56,664 nt of DNA from assembly GCA_016933215.1 (NCBI GenBank), contig JAFGBH010000006.1, positions 1 through 56,664 of the forward strand. The letters are read 5' to 3'. The notes below the pieces were generated by a model. The model did not search any database, was not told the origin of the DNA, and worked only from the letters and a program-made list of their open reading frames with translations. The position numbers and the translations under genes were made by a program. Each line of letters starts with the position of its first letter. Positions within the stretch are counted from its first letter, which is position 1. Source of the DNA: Deltaproteobacteria bacterium. GTDB taxonomy: Bacteria; Desulfobacterota; Syntrophia; Syntrophales; UBA2210. Shown here piece after piece: positions 45,200 to 54,509 of the stretch.

Positions 45200-46936
45200 A
45201 TGGGAATAAAACTGGCAAAAACAGCAGGATTCTGCATGGGCGTAAAAAGGGCGGTCGACATCGTCCTCGATATCGCCCAGAGCAAAGGGGATGAAAAGGT
45301 CTATACCTACGGTCCCCTTATCCATAATCCCCAGACCGTTGAACTTCTGAAGGGGCGGGGGATCGTCCCCATCTTTGATATCGACGAGGTTGATGAGGGG
45401 ACGATCGTCGTGAGGGCGCACGGAATATCACCCCAGGAGAGGGAAAAGATCAATAAAAAGGGGTTAAAGATATTTGATGCAACCTGTCCCCGGGTGGCGC
45501 GGGTCCAGTCCATCATAAAAAAACATGCGTCTCTCGGCTATACGATCATTATTGCCGGTGACAGGGAACATCCCGAGGTCGCGGGGCTTCTCGGATACTC
45601 CTACGGAAATGGCGTTGCCGTGGGCACGAAGGATGAGGTCGATGAACTTCCGCTCTTTGACAAGGTATGTGTCGTTGCCCAGACCACACAGAATACCGAT
45701 CAGTACGAAAAGATCGTGGAAAAGATACGGGAAAAATACAGCCAGGTGGTGGTCTTTAATACCATCTGCGATTCGACGGAGAAGCGGCAGGAGGAGATCA
45801 GTGATCTCTCACGTGAGATGGACGGAATCATTATCGTCGGCGGCAAAAACAGCGCGAATACGAAGCGGCTGGCAATGACGGCACGACAGTTTGGGACCCC
45901 CACCTTTCACGTCGAAACGGCAGATGAACTGAGGGAAATCGATTTAAACGGCTATGAAAAGATAGGCGTTTCGGCCGGTGCTTCGACACCCAACTGGATC
46001 ACCGACGGTGTTATTGACCATCTGACCCATTATCAGGATGAGCAGGATCACAAAAAACTGAAGTTTCTCTACAGCCTCTGGATATTTCTGGTCAGAACGG
46101 ACATCTATACGGCAATCGGTGCGGGATTTCTGTCCTTCGCAAGCATGCTTCTTCAGGGATTGAGGCCGAGCGCATTCAATATCCTTATTGCCGCCACCTA
46201 TGTCTATGCGATGCATATCATCAACAGGGTGCAGTTCAGCAATTCCGCGAGAGTCGCGGGGAGTTTCAGGGGGAAATCCTATGACAGGCATAAAAAGACC
46301 TATCTCGCCATTGCCGTTTTGTGCCTGGTTGTTTCGATCATGCTCTCCTCCTTCACGGGCGCGGCACCCTTTGTGCTCCTCCTTTCTATCTCCTGTCTTG
46401 GGCTGCTCTACAATATCAACATATTTCCTTCAGGATGGGGCCCGGGAAAACTGGGGGACCTGCCCGGTTCGAAGGAAATATTCACCGCCACCGCGTGGGC
46501 CGCGGTGATCGCTGTCCTCCCGCAGATCGGTATCGGTCTCACCATAACCCCCGATATGGCGGTGACCTTTCTTGTTGTCTTTACGATTGTCTTTTCCAAG
46601 ACTGCGCTTTCCGATATGATGGATATCCAGAGCGACAGGCTTGTGGGACGCGAAACGATACCCGTTATCATCGGGGAGGAGGGTACGGGCAGATTGCTGC
46701 GGATTATTTCTCTCCTTACGGGGGCCATTCTCCTCGCACTTACCCTTGCCGGGTACTCGTCATTCATGAACCTTGCCCTCCTGGCATCCCTATTTTATAT
46801 ATGGATTTGTTTGGAACTTTGTGTTAGAAAGGCTCGTTTTTACAGCATTGTTCTTGAGGGGCTCCTGGAGACGAACTATATCATCGCAGGTCTTTGTGTG
46901 TCTCTCTGGTATTGTATAAGTGCCTATGTTTTGTAG
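45200..46936 (+). CDS. ispH: IspH (HMBPP reductase) fused to a UbiA-like membrane prenyltransferase domain
   Basis: Residues 1 to about 285 are a complete IspH, which reduces HMBPP to IPP and DMAPP. Its [4Fe-4S] ligands are Cys12, Cys96 (DATCPRV) and Cys190 (NTICDST), with His42, His74, His124 and Glu126. Residues about 300-578 are a hydrophobic UbiA-like domain with 7-8 membrane segments. It has the second UbiA motif, SDMMDIQSDRLVGRETIPV, but the first Asp-rich NDxxDxxxD motif is replaced by NRVQFSNSARV. The reading frame runs through without a start in between. The fusion would tether IspH to the membrane; prenyl transfer activity is uncertain. Confidence 0.93.
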   Translation: MGIKLAKTAGFCMGVKRAVDIVLDIAQSKGDEKVYTYGPLIHNPQTVELLKGRGIVPIFDIDEVDEGTIVVRAHGISPQEREKINKKGLKIFDATCPRVARVQSIIKKHASLGYTIIIAGDREHPEVAGLLGYSYGNGVAVGTKDEVDELPLFDKVCVVAQTTQNTDQYEKIVEKIREKYSQVVVFNTICDSTEKRQEEISDLSREMDGIIIVGGKNSANTKRLAMTARQFGTPTFHVETADELREIDLNGYEKIGVSAGASTPNWITDGVIDHLTHYQDEQDHKKLKFLYSLWIFLVRTDIYTAIGAGFLSFASMLLQGLRPSAFNILIAATYVYAMHIINRVQFSNSARVAGSFRGKSYDRHKKTYLAIAVLCLVVSIMLSSFTGAAPFVLLLSISCLGLLYNINIFPSGWGPGKLGDLPGSKEIFTATAWAAVIAVLPQIGIGLTITPDMAVTFLVVFTIVFSKTALSDMMDIQSDRLVGRETIPVIIGEEGTGRLLRIISLLTGAILLALTLAGYSSFMNLALLASLFYIWICLELCVRKARFYSIVLEGLLETNYIIAGLCVSLWYCISAYVL

Positions 46937-46958
46937 TTCCCCGAGGTGGCGTGTGCCG

Positions 46959-47832
<874 letters not shown>

Positions 47833-47925
47833 TAGAACTTTTAAGTTTTGCCGGTACAGTGTCGGTGATCGAAAAGGGATATTCATTTATTCTTAGTGCC
47901 CCCGTGAAAGAATCAGGGAAACTAA

Positions 47926-48588
47926 ATGGGTTTATTTATAACGTTTGAGGGAATTGAAGGTTCCGGAAAGACTACCCAGATAGGAATAACAGGGGATTAT
48001 TTAGAGAAGCAAAAAATTCCTTTCATCATCACTGAGGAGCCGGGAGGAACCGGACTCGGCAGCGAGCTCAGGCAGATTCTCCTAGACAAGACATCTCTCG
48101 CTATAACCGAAAAGGCGGAACTTCTCCTCTTTGCGGCAGACAGGGCACAGCATATCGAAGAAGTAATCCTTCCGGCGATGAGCGAGGGAAAGGTGGTCCT
48201 TTGCGACCGCTTCTCCGATGCCACCATCGCCTACCAGGGTTTCGGACGGGGTGTGGACGTCGATTTTATCAGGACGGTCAACAGTTTTTCATCACAATCC
48301 CTGAAACCCGACCTGACACTTCTTTTTGATATCCCCGTTGCAGCAGGACTGAAAAGGATAACGGACCGGATATCCCCGACGGGCAAGGCATCGCTGGAGG
48401 ACCGTTTCGAAAGGGAGAAAGCGGAGTTTCACCAGAGGGTTCGAGAGGGGTACCTCTCCCTTTTGAGAGATGAGCCTGACAGGATCAGACTGATCGACGG
48501 TTCACGAAAGGTGGATGAGGTAGCGAAAGAGGTCTGTCACTTTGTGACTAATCTCATAGAAGGGTCGTGCGAGGGAGATGTCTTTTAG
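47926..48588 (+). CDS. tmk: thymidylate kinase
   Basis: This 220-aa enzyme phosphorylates dTMP to dTDP. The P-loop is FEGIEGSGKTTQ (8-19), the DR-type motif is CDRFSDATIAYQGFGRG, and the lid is RISPTGKASLEDRFE. It overlaps holB by 11 bp. The tmk-holB-ricT-metG order is common in bacteria. Confidence 0.96.
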   Translation: MGLFITFEGIEGSGKTTQIGITGDYLEKQKIPFIITEEPGGTGLGSELRQILLDKTSLAITEKAELLLFAADRAQHIEEVILPAMSEGKVVLCDRFSDATIAYQGFGRGVDVDFIRTVNSFSSQSLKPDLTLLFDIPVAAGLKRITDRISPTGKASLEDRFEREKAEFHQRVREGYLSLLRDEPDRIRLIDGSRKVDEVAKEVCHFVTNLIEGSCEGDVF

Positions 48589-49600
48589 CGACATATACGG
48601 TCAGGAACGGCAGAAGGCGGTGTTACAAAGTGCCATGGAGCGGGGACGGGTTTCCCATGCCTATCTTTTCCATGGAATGAAGGGGGTAGGGAAAAAAACC
48701 ACCGCCGGGATCTTTGCCCGGGCGCTGAACTGCAGCGAGAAAGGATTCGATTCCTGCGACAGCTGTTCTTCCTGCGTCAAGATGGATCACGGTAATCACC
48801 CCAATTTTATTCTAATAGAACCGGAAGGATTTTTTATCAAGATAGAGGCCGTGCGGGGTCTCCAGGGCCAGATAAAATTCAGGCCCTTTGAGGGACAAAA
48901 AAGGGTGTTTGTCATCGCTGATGCCGAGCGAATGAACAGTCCCGCTGCCAATGCCCTTCTCAAGACCCTGGAAGAACCCACGTCGTCAAATATCCTCATA
49001 CTGATTTCATCGCGCCCCCATGAACTTCCGAGAACGGTCGTCTCCCGGTGTCAGAGACTCAGGTTCAATCCACTCGCGAGGGATGTGATTTCCGCCTTTC
49101 TCATGGAAAGGTATTCGGTGGATGAACGGTCAGCCCGTTTAATCGCCGCATCATCGGGGGGGAGTATAGGAAGGGCGCTGGAGATGAAGGAAGAATCCTA
49201 TCTCTCGTTCAAGAACGGGGTCATAGAACGGATTTCCGATTCGAAGGCATCGAAAGATCCCCTGGAGTTTCTCTCCTTCGTTGATTATCTGGGTGATGAC
49301 AGGAAGAAGGTCCTTGAAAAGCTCGATATAATGAAGAGCTGGTACAGGGATATTCTGGTATATAAGGAAACGGATGATGTTGACGGCCTGATCCACCGTG
49401 ATATAGTCGATAGGACGAGGAAAAATTCCCGGAAAATGTCGGGGGCGGATATCCTGCAGAATATAAGGGTGATTAAAGAGGCATACAGCGCGATTGAGCA
49501 AAACGCAAACAGGCAGTTGACTCTGGAGGCAATGATGTTTAAGCTTCGGGGAACTGCGTATGATATGGGGGGAGACTCCCCCCGATTTGGTCTGAAATGA
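48578..49600 (+). CDS. holB: DNA polymerase III delta' subunit
   Basis: This 340-aa clamp-loader subunit has an AAA+ fold. The Walker-A-like loop HGMKGVGKKTTAGIFARALNC, a zinc module CSEKGFDSCDSCSSC, and the sensor-like TVVSRCQRLRF are visible, with NALLKTLEEPTSSNI between. It overlaps tmk at its start and ricT by 4 bp at its end. The closeness to DnaX is expected; position after tmk supports delta'. Confidence 0.92.
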   Translation: MSFSDIYGQERQKAVLQSAMERGRVSHAYLFHGMKGVGKKTTAGIFARALNCSEKGFDSCDSCSSCVKMDHGNHPNFILIEPEGFFIKIEAVRGLQGQIKFRPFEGQKRVFVIADAERMNSPAANALLKTLEEPTSSNILILISSRPHELPRTVVSRCQRLRFNPLARDVISAFLMERYSVDERSARLIAASSGGSIGRALEMKEESYLSFKNGVIERISDSKASKDPLEFLSFVDYLGDDRKKVLEKLDIMKSWYRDILVYKETDDVDGLIHRDIVDRTRKNSRKMSGADILQNIRVIKEAYSAIEQNANRQLTLEAMMFKLRGTAYDMGGDSPRFGLK

Positions 49601-50421
49601 TGGAACAGGAAAAGGTATTGAAAAACATTGTCGGCGTCAGATTCAAGGAAAAGGGGAAGACCTATACCTTTGACGCCACCAATGTGGAGCTTAATAAGGG
49701 CGATAAAACAATCGTGAACACCGAAAACGGTTGTGCCATCGGTGTGGTCATGACGGAAGTCATGCGCCTGCCTGAGGACAAACTGCCCGATGATCTGAAA
49801 AAGGTGATAAGGAAGGCCACCGGCGATGACCTGAAAGTCGAGGAGGAGAACATCGGGGTCGAAAAAGAGGCCTTTGCGTTCTGTGCGGAAAGGATAAAGG
49901 AACGGGAACTCCCGATGAAACTCGTCGACGTGGAGCGGCTCTTTGATAAGACCAAGATGATTTTTTACTTTATTGCCGAAAACCGGGTTGATTTCAGGGA
50001 ACTCGTTAAGGATCTCGTACAGAAATTCAGGACACGAATCGAACTCAGACAGATCTGGGTCAGGAGCGAGGCCCGTATAACCGGCGGTATGGGTATATGC
50101 GGGAGGGAACTCTGCTGTTCCAGTTTTCTTAATAACTTTGCTCCCGTATCCATCAAGATGGCCAAAGAGCAGAGCATGCTCCTCAACCCGGAAAAGATAT
50201 CCGGTCTGTGCGGGAGACTCATGTGCTGTCTCGCCTTTGAATATGACGATTATGCGAGCGTAAAGAAAAACATACCGAAGTGCGGCAAAACCGTCTATAC
50301 GCCCGAGGGGCGGGGAAAGGTGATACGGCAAAACGTGCTTGAAGAGAAGGTCGTCGTCAGGTTGGAAGAGGAAAGAGAAATAGAAGTTTCGGTCCATGAT
50401 ATTATGGAGAAGAAACTCTGA
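49597..50421 (+). CDS. ricT: PSP1-domain protein (RicT/YaaT-like)
   Basis: This 274-aa protein carries the PSP1 domain. The central Cys cluster GICGRELCCSSFL and GLCGRLMCCLAFEY supplies the residues that bind [4Fe-4S] clusters in the Bacillus Ric complex. In Bacillus RicT promotes RNA processing through RNase Y; the role in this lineage is unknown. Its ATGA overlap with holB indicates coupling. metG follows after 28 bp. Confidence 0.88.
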   Translation: MMEQEKVLKNIVGVRFKEKGKTYTFDATNVELNKGDKTIVNTENGCAIGVVMTEVMRLPEDKLPDDLKKVIRKATGDDLKVEEENIGVEKEAFAFCAERIKERELPMKLVDVERLFDKTKMIFYFIAENRVDFRELVKDLVQKFRTRIELRQIWVRSEARITGGMGICGRELCCSSFLNNFAPVSIKMAKEQSMLLNPEKISGLCGRLMCCLAFEYDDYASVKKNIPKCGKTVYTPEGRGKVIRQNVLEEKVVVRLEEEREIEVSVHDIMEKKL

Positions 50422-50449
50422 GCTATCACTATATCTGGAGAACACAAAA

Positions 50450-52348
50450 ATGAAGGAAGCGTTTTACGTAACAACACCAATTTACTATGTCAATGCCTCG
50501 CCCCATATCGGCCATGCCTATACGACGATAGTGGCCGACGTGATGGCGAGATATTACCGTATGGCCGGTCGTGACACCTATTTTCTCACCGGTACCGACG
50601 AGCACGGGGACAAGGTGGCCGAGGCGGCAGAAGCGTCGGGAGAGACCCCGCAGCAGTATACCGATAAAATCAGCGCCCAGTTCAGAGATCTCTGGCCGGA
50701 GCTGAAGATAACAAATGACTATTTTATCAGGACCACCGACGAGAATCATAAAGAAGTGGTCAGGTCCATCCTGCAGAAGGTCTATGATTCCGGCGACATC
50801 TATTTCGGCGAATACGAAGGGTTTTATTGCGTGGGCTGCGAGCGGTTCTACCGGGAATCGGAACTGGTGGACGGAAAATGTCCCGATCACCAGACGGAGC
50901 CGGAGCACAGAAAGGAAAGCAACTACTTCTTCAAGATGAGCAAGTATCAGGACTGGCTCATCAACTATATCAAGGAAAATCCCGATTTTATCAGGCCCGA
51001 TAGGTACAAAAACGAAGCCCTCGCCTTTTTGAGAGAACCCCTCGAGGACCTCTGCATATCGAGGCCCAAGACCAGGCTCACCTGGGGGATTACCCTCCCC
51101 TTCGATGAGAATTACGTCACCTACGTCTGGTTTGACGCCCTCATCAATTACCTGACCGGTGTCGGCTATCCCGACAGCGATAATTATAAGACATACTGGC
51201 CCGTCGTGGAGCATCTTATCGCGAAGGATATACTGAAACCACACGGGATTTACTGGCCCACTATGCTGCAGGCGGCCGGTATCACCCCCTATCATAACCT
51301 GAACGTTCACGGTTACTGGAATATCGAAGAGAGCAAGATGTCGAAGAGCCGCGGTACCGTGGTAAAACCGCTTGACCTGAAAGACAAGTATGGTCTCGAT
51401 TCCTTCAGGTATTTTCTCCTGAGGGACATGGTCTTTGGCCTCGACTCCAACTTCAGCGAAGAGGGCTTTGTCCAGAGGATAAACTCGGACCTTGCCAATG
51501 ACCTGGGAAACCTGGTGAGCAGGTCACTTTCGATGGCCGTCAAATACTGTAACGGAAAGGTCCCCGAAGGGGGAGAACCCTCCGGCGAAGACGGTATACT
51601 GATCGAAAAGGGAGAGGGGCTTTTTACGGAGGTTGATTCATCTTTCAGGGCCCTGCAGTTTCATAAATCACTCATCTCCATATGGGATTTTATCAATGTG
51701 ACGAACAAATATATCGTGGAGCGGGAACCCTGGGCCCTGGCAAAAGACCCATCAGCCGCGCCGCGTCTGAATACAATCATGTACAATATTCTCGAGGCAC
51801 TCAGGATTGTGGCGGTCTTTATCATGCCCTTTATGCCCGAGACAGCTGAAGAAATTCTGAAAAGGCTTGGCATCGAGAATCAGAAATCGCAGGATTTTGA
51901 GGGCGTAAAAAAGTGGGGCGAACTTGCGGCGGGTAATTCCCTTACGAGGGGTGAATCCCTCTTCCCGCGTGTCACCTATGAGAAGGAGGAAGCTCCCGTG
52001 GAGAAGAAACTGACCGACGTAAAGGAAGAGGTATCCTTCGACGACTTTATGAAACTGGATGTCAGGGTTGCCGAGATTTTAGAGGCCGAAATGGTGCCGA
52101 AATCGAGCAAACTCATAAAGATGAAGGTCGATGTCGGTGAAGAGCGTACCATTGTTGCCGGTATGGGGAAAGACTATACTCCCGAGGAACTGGTCGGGAA
52201 AAAGATAGCCGTGGTCGTCAACCTGAAACCGACGAAGATCATGGGCGTGGAATCTTACGGGATGCTCCTTGCCGCCGATAAAGAGGGGAAGGGCTACACG
52301 CTGGTGAGCTATGACGGCGACGCGAAGGTGGGAGGAAAAATTCAGTAG
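50450..52348 (+). CDS. metG: methionyl-tRNA synthetase
   Basis: This 632-aa class I synthetase charges tRNA-Met. The HIGH-type motif is in ASPHIGHAYTTIV, the zinc site is YCVGCERFYRES...GKCPDH, and KMSKS is in ESKMSKSRGTVV. A C-terminal EMAP/Trbp tRNA-binding domain (FMKLDVRVAEILEAEMVPKS) is fused, which dimerises such enzymes. The ATG at 50450 is preceded by CTGGAGAAC; the ORF-track start is inside ricT. It ends 9 bp from the convergent tetR stop, with no visible terminator between. Confidence 0.97.
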   Translation: MKEAFYVTTPIYYVNASPHIGHAYTTIVADVMARYYRMAGRDTYFLTGTDEHGDKVAEAAEASGETPQQYTDKISAQFRDLWPELKITNDYFIRTTDENHKEVVRSILQKVYDSGDIYFGEYEGFYCVGCERFYRESELVDGKCPDHQTEPEHRKESNYFFKMSKYQDWLINYIKENPDFIRPDRYKNEALAFLREPLEDLCISRPKTRLTWGITLPFDENYVTYVWFDALINYLTGVGYPDSDNYKTYWPVVEHLIAKDILKPHGIYWPTMLQAAGITPYHNLNVHGYWNIEESKMSKSRGTVVKPLDLKDKYGLDSFRYFLLRDMVFGLDSNFSEEGFVQRINSDLANDLGNLVSRSLSMAVKYCNGKVPEGGEPSGEDGILIEKGEGLFTEVDSSFRALQFHKSLISIWDFINVTNKYIVEREPWALAKDPSAAPRLNTIMYNILEALRIVAVFIMPFMPETAEEILKRLGIENQKSQDFEGVKKWGELAAGNSLTRGESLFPRVTYEKEEAPVEKKLTDVKEEVSFDDFMKLDVRVAEILEAEMVPKSSKLIKMKVDVGEERTIVAGMGKDYTPEELVGKKIAVVVNLKPTKIMGVESYGMLLAADKEGKGYTLVSYDGDAKVGGKIQ

Positions 52349-52357
52349 ATTACATAC

Positions 52358-53026
52358 TCACGTCTCGTCTTGCGAAAAGAGGTTGCTCACGCCTCCTAAC
52401 ATAAAGGACGACGTTTCCCCGGCGATGTCCATCATATCTTCCGAGCGGTCCTGCCAGAGGAGATAGTGACAGGCGATACGCTCGTATATTCCGACAATGC
52501 AAACGGCGATCAACTCCGGTGAAGACTCGGTCACAAAGCGCTTGCCCAGGCCTTCGCTTATTTTCAGGACTGCATCCCTGATTTCGGATGTCAGCTTTAT
52601 AAAGAGCTCCTTTCGCTGATCCTCAACCTCGGCGCTCTGACCCACCGATTCCCGGAAAAAAATCGTGATCTTCTCTGGGTGGTTAAGACAGAAATCGCGC
52701 AAAAAGGCGAAGGCGATATGCTGTAGACTATTGAGAGAAAAATCGGTTTTTCGCAGTTCTTCTCCCAGGAGTTTCCTTAAATAGTATCCTATCTCCTGCA
52801 TCAATTTAATGAGAAGATCTTCCTTGTTCTTGAAATAAAAATAGACGGAGCCCGTCGACACCTCTGCCATGTCTGCGATTTCTTCGATACTCGTCTGATT
52901 GTATCCCTTCCGGGCAAAGAGAGTCTCTGCCGCGCTGAGGATGGTCTTGAATCGCTGTTCCTTTTCCCGAATCCTCCGTAGCGCGCTCCGTGACATTTTC
53001 GTATCATTTTCTTTTGCTGTGACCAT
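52358..53026 (-). CDS. TetR/AcrR-family transcriptional regulator
   Basis: This 222-aa regulator has an N-terminal helix-turn-helix, QTSIEEIADMAEVSTGSVYFYF, behind TILSAAETLFARKGYN. The C-terminal domain includes FRESVGQSAEVEDQRKELF, a pattern seen in fatty-acid-responsive regulators. The ATG at 53026 has ACAGGAA upstream and is preferred to the ORF-track start (39 extra residues); 52996 is also possible. It lies downstream of the acyl-CoA dehydrogenase gene on the same strand and probably controls the 53-57 kb acyl-CoA genes. Confidence 0.88.
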   Translation of the reverse strand: MVTAKENDTKMSRSALRRIREKEQRFKTILSAAETLFARKGYNQTSIEEIADMAEVSTGSVYFYFKNKEDLLIKLMQEIGYYLRKLLGEELRKTDFSLNSLQHIAFAFLRDFCLNHPEKITIFFRESVGQSAEVEDQRKELFIKLTSEIRDAVLKISEGLGKRFVTESSPELIAVCIVGIYERIACHYLLWQDRSEDMMDIAGETSSFMLGGVSNLFSQDET

Positions 53027-53052
53027 CAATATTCCTGTTTCCTGCTTGGTTG

Positions 53053-53063
53053 TCCTGTCAGGA
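53053..53063. promoter_or_regulatory. possible operator for the TetR regulator
   Basis: TCCTG-T-CAGGA is a perfect 5+1+5 palindrome 27 bp upstream of the regulator start. It is short and could be chance. The rest of the 164-bp gap shows no gene. Confidence 0.3.
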
Positions 53064-53190
53064 GAGAAGTCCCCCGGCAGGGATGATTCAATGGGCTGGT
53101 CTTTAAGGCCGTACCTGGAAGACCAGCCATTCATAATGTTCACGCGGACGTAGCATACATCCTACAAAACTTCAACGGCTCCATCGGATG

Positions 53191-54327
53191 TTAAAATCCC
53201 TCTACCCGTGCAATTATCTCGCTCATGACCTCATCGGCCCCGGCCCCGATCGACATGATACGGGCATCCCTGAAATATCGTGAAATCAGCGTTTCGGTCA
53301 TAAACCCTATACCACCGAACATCTGGAGGCACCCTGAGGCAACCTCGGAGATGAGCTGTCCCGCATAGAGCTTTCCCATTGATATTTCGCGAGTCACATC
53401 GAGACCTTCCATCTTCATTCGCACGATATGATAGGTCAGTTGTTTCAGGCACTCATTTTTCATCAGATAATCGGCCAGCCGGTGTCGAAGAACCTGTTTC
53501 GTGATGAGGGGTTTACCGAAAACGACTCGCTGCCGCAGATAATCAACGGTCATGTCAACCATATCTCTGATGGCCACATGGGTTCCCGGAAGTATGGCAA
53601 ATCGCTCATGCTGAAACTGCTGCATCTGATAGATAAACCCTTCCCGCTCATCGCCGATCAAGTTTTTCGCAGGCACCTTCACATTGTCGAAAAAGAGCTC
53701 TGCCGTGTCACTGCTTCGCAATCCCAGTTTGTCCAGTTTCTTGTTGACATGAAATCCGCGAAGATCGGTGGGAACCACAAAAAGGCCGAAGGAATGATAA
53801 CCCTTATCATCGCTTGTCCGTGCGAGAAGTGTCAGAAAGTCTGCCTGGGTCCCATTGGTGATATAGGTCTTGGACCCGTTGAGAACATAGTGATCTCCTT
53901 CCTTGACCGCCCGTGTTTTTATGGCAAAGACATCTGATCCGGCATCCGGTTCAGTCACGGCGATCGCCGCGACCATATCGCCGGCGATGGCCCCCATCAA
54001 ATATGTCTCTTTCAGATACTCGCTTCCGAACGCGGCAATTGCAGGCGTGGCCATATTCGTCTGGACGGCAATCGCCGTTGCTACCCCCATTCCGTGAATA
54101 TGACCGATCTCTTCGAGGAGTACCGTCTCAAACCAGTAGTCGAGTCCCTGCCCCCCGTATTTGGGATCATAGCGCACCCCGAGGAATCCGAGATCCCCCA
54201 TCTTTTTAAAAAGATCATGGAGGGGGGCCACCGTCTCCTCCCATTCATCCATGTGGGGGTTAATCTCCTTGTCGATAAATCTTTTTATCGAGTCTCTGAA
54301 AGCGATGTGTGTTTCATTGAAATACAT
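53191..54327 (-). CDS. acyl-CoA dehydrogenase (AtuD/isovaleryl-type active site)
   Basis: This 378-aa FAD enzyme oxidises an acyl-CoA, perhaps a branched or terpenoid one. VTEPDAGSDVFAIKTRAV and NGSKTYITNG are the flavin-domain motifs. At the C-terminal site where the short-chain enzyme at 1484 has YEGT with the catalytic Glu, this protein has IGAGADEVM, so the base is probably the Glu of QQFQHERFAIL (about 240), as in isovaleryl- and long-chain dehydrogenases. AAAGGAGG precedes the ATG. It follows an AtuA-type gene, which supports a role in branched acyl-CoA breakdown. Confidence 0.92.
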   Translation of the reverse strand: MYFNETHIAFRDSIKRFIDKEINPHMDEWEETVAPLHDLFKKMGDLGFLGVRYDPKYGGQGLDYWFETVLLEEIGHIHGMGVATAIAVQTNMATPAIAAFGSEYLKETYLMGAIAGDMVAAIAVTEPDAGSDVFAIKTRAVKEGDHYVLNGSKTYITNGTQADFLTLLARTSDDKGYHSFGLFVVPTDLRGFHVNKKLDKLGLRSSDTAELFFDNVKVPAKNLIGDEREGFIYQMQQFQHERFAILPGTHVAIRDMVDMTVDYLRQRVVFGKPLITKQVLRHRLADYLMKNECLKQLTYHIVRMKMEGLDVTREISMGKLYAGQLISEVASGCLQMFGGIGFMTETLISRYFRDARIMSIGAGADEVMSEIIARVEGF

Positions 54328-54373
54328 TCCAGCCTCCTTTTGGTTTTTCCGGAAAATGTTCCTGAGCCTTTAA

Positions 54374-54457
54374 TTATCGAAGGGCTTTTTTATCAACCTT
54401 TCCTACGGCAGTAAGGGGTATCGCATCGTACAGGGCCTTCCTTATCAAGGAATACAA
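54374..54457 (-). pseudogene. orphan C-terminal remnant of an acyl-CoA synthetase
   Basis: In the 182-bp gap between the AtuA-type and dehydrogenase genes, the minus strand reads RKALYDAIPLTAVGKVDKKAL and ends R-stop. This is the A10 catalytic-lysine tail (PxTAxGKxxKxxLR) of AMP-dependent acyl-CoA synthetases. An in-frame TAA lies 27 codons before the end and no body of a synthetase is present. It is best read as the leftover of a deleted ligase gene. Confidence 0.75.
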
Positions 54458-54509
54458 TTATTCGACGACGTGCTTCGCAACCGGACCCCAGGAATCTCCG
54501 GTCTGCCTT

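Noticed and set aside
49285-50445. 386-aa minus-strand ORF
   Set aside because: It spans antisense to holB and ricT, both well supported, and reads as low-information shadow sequence.
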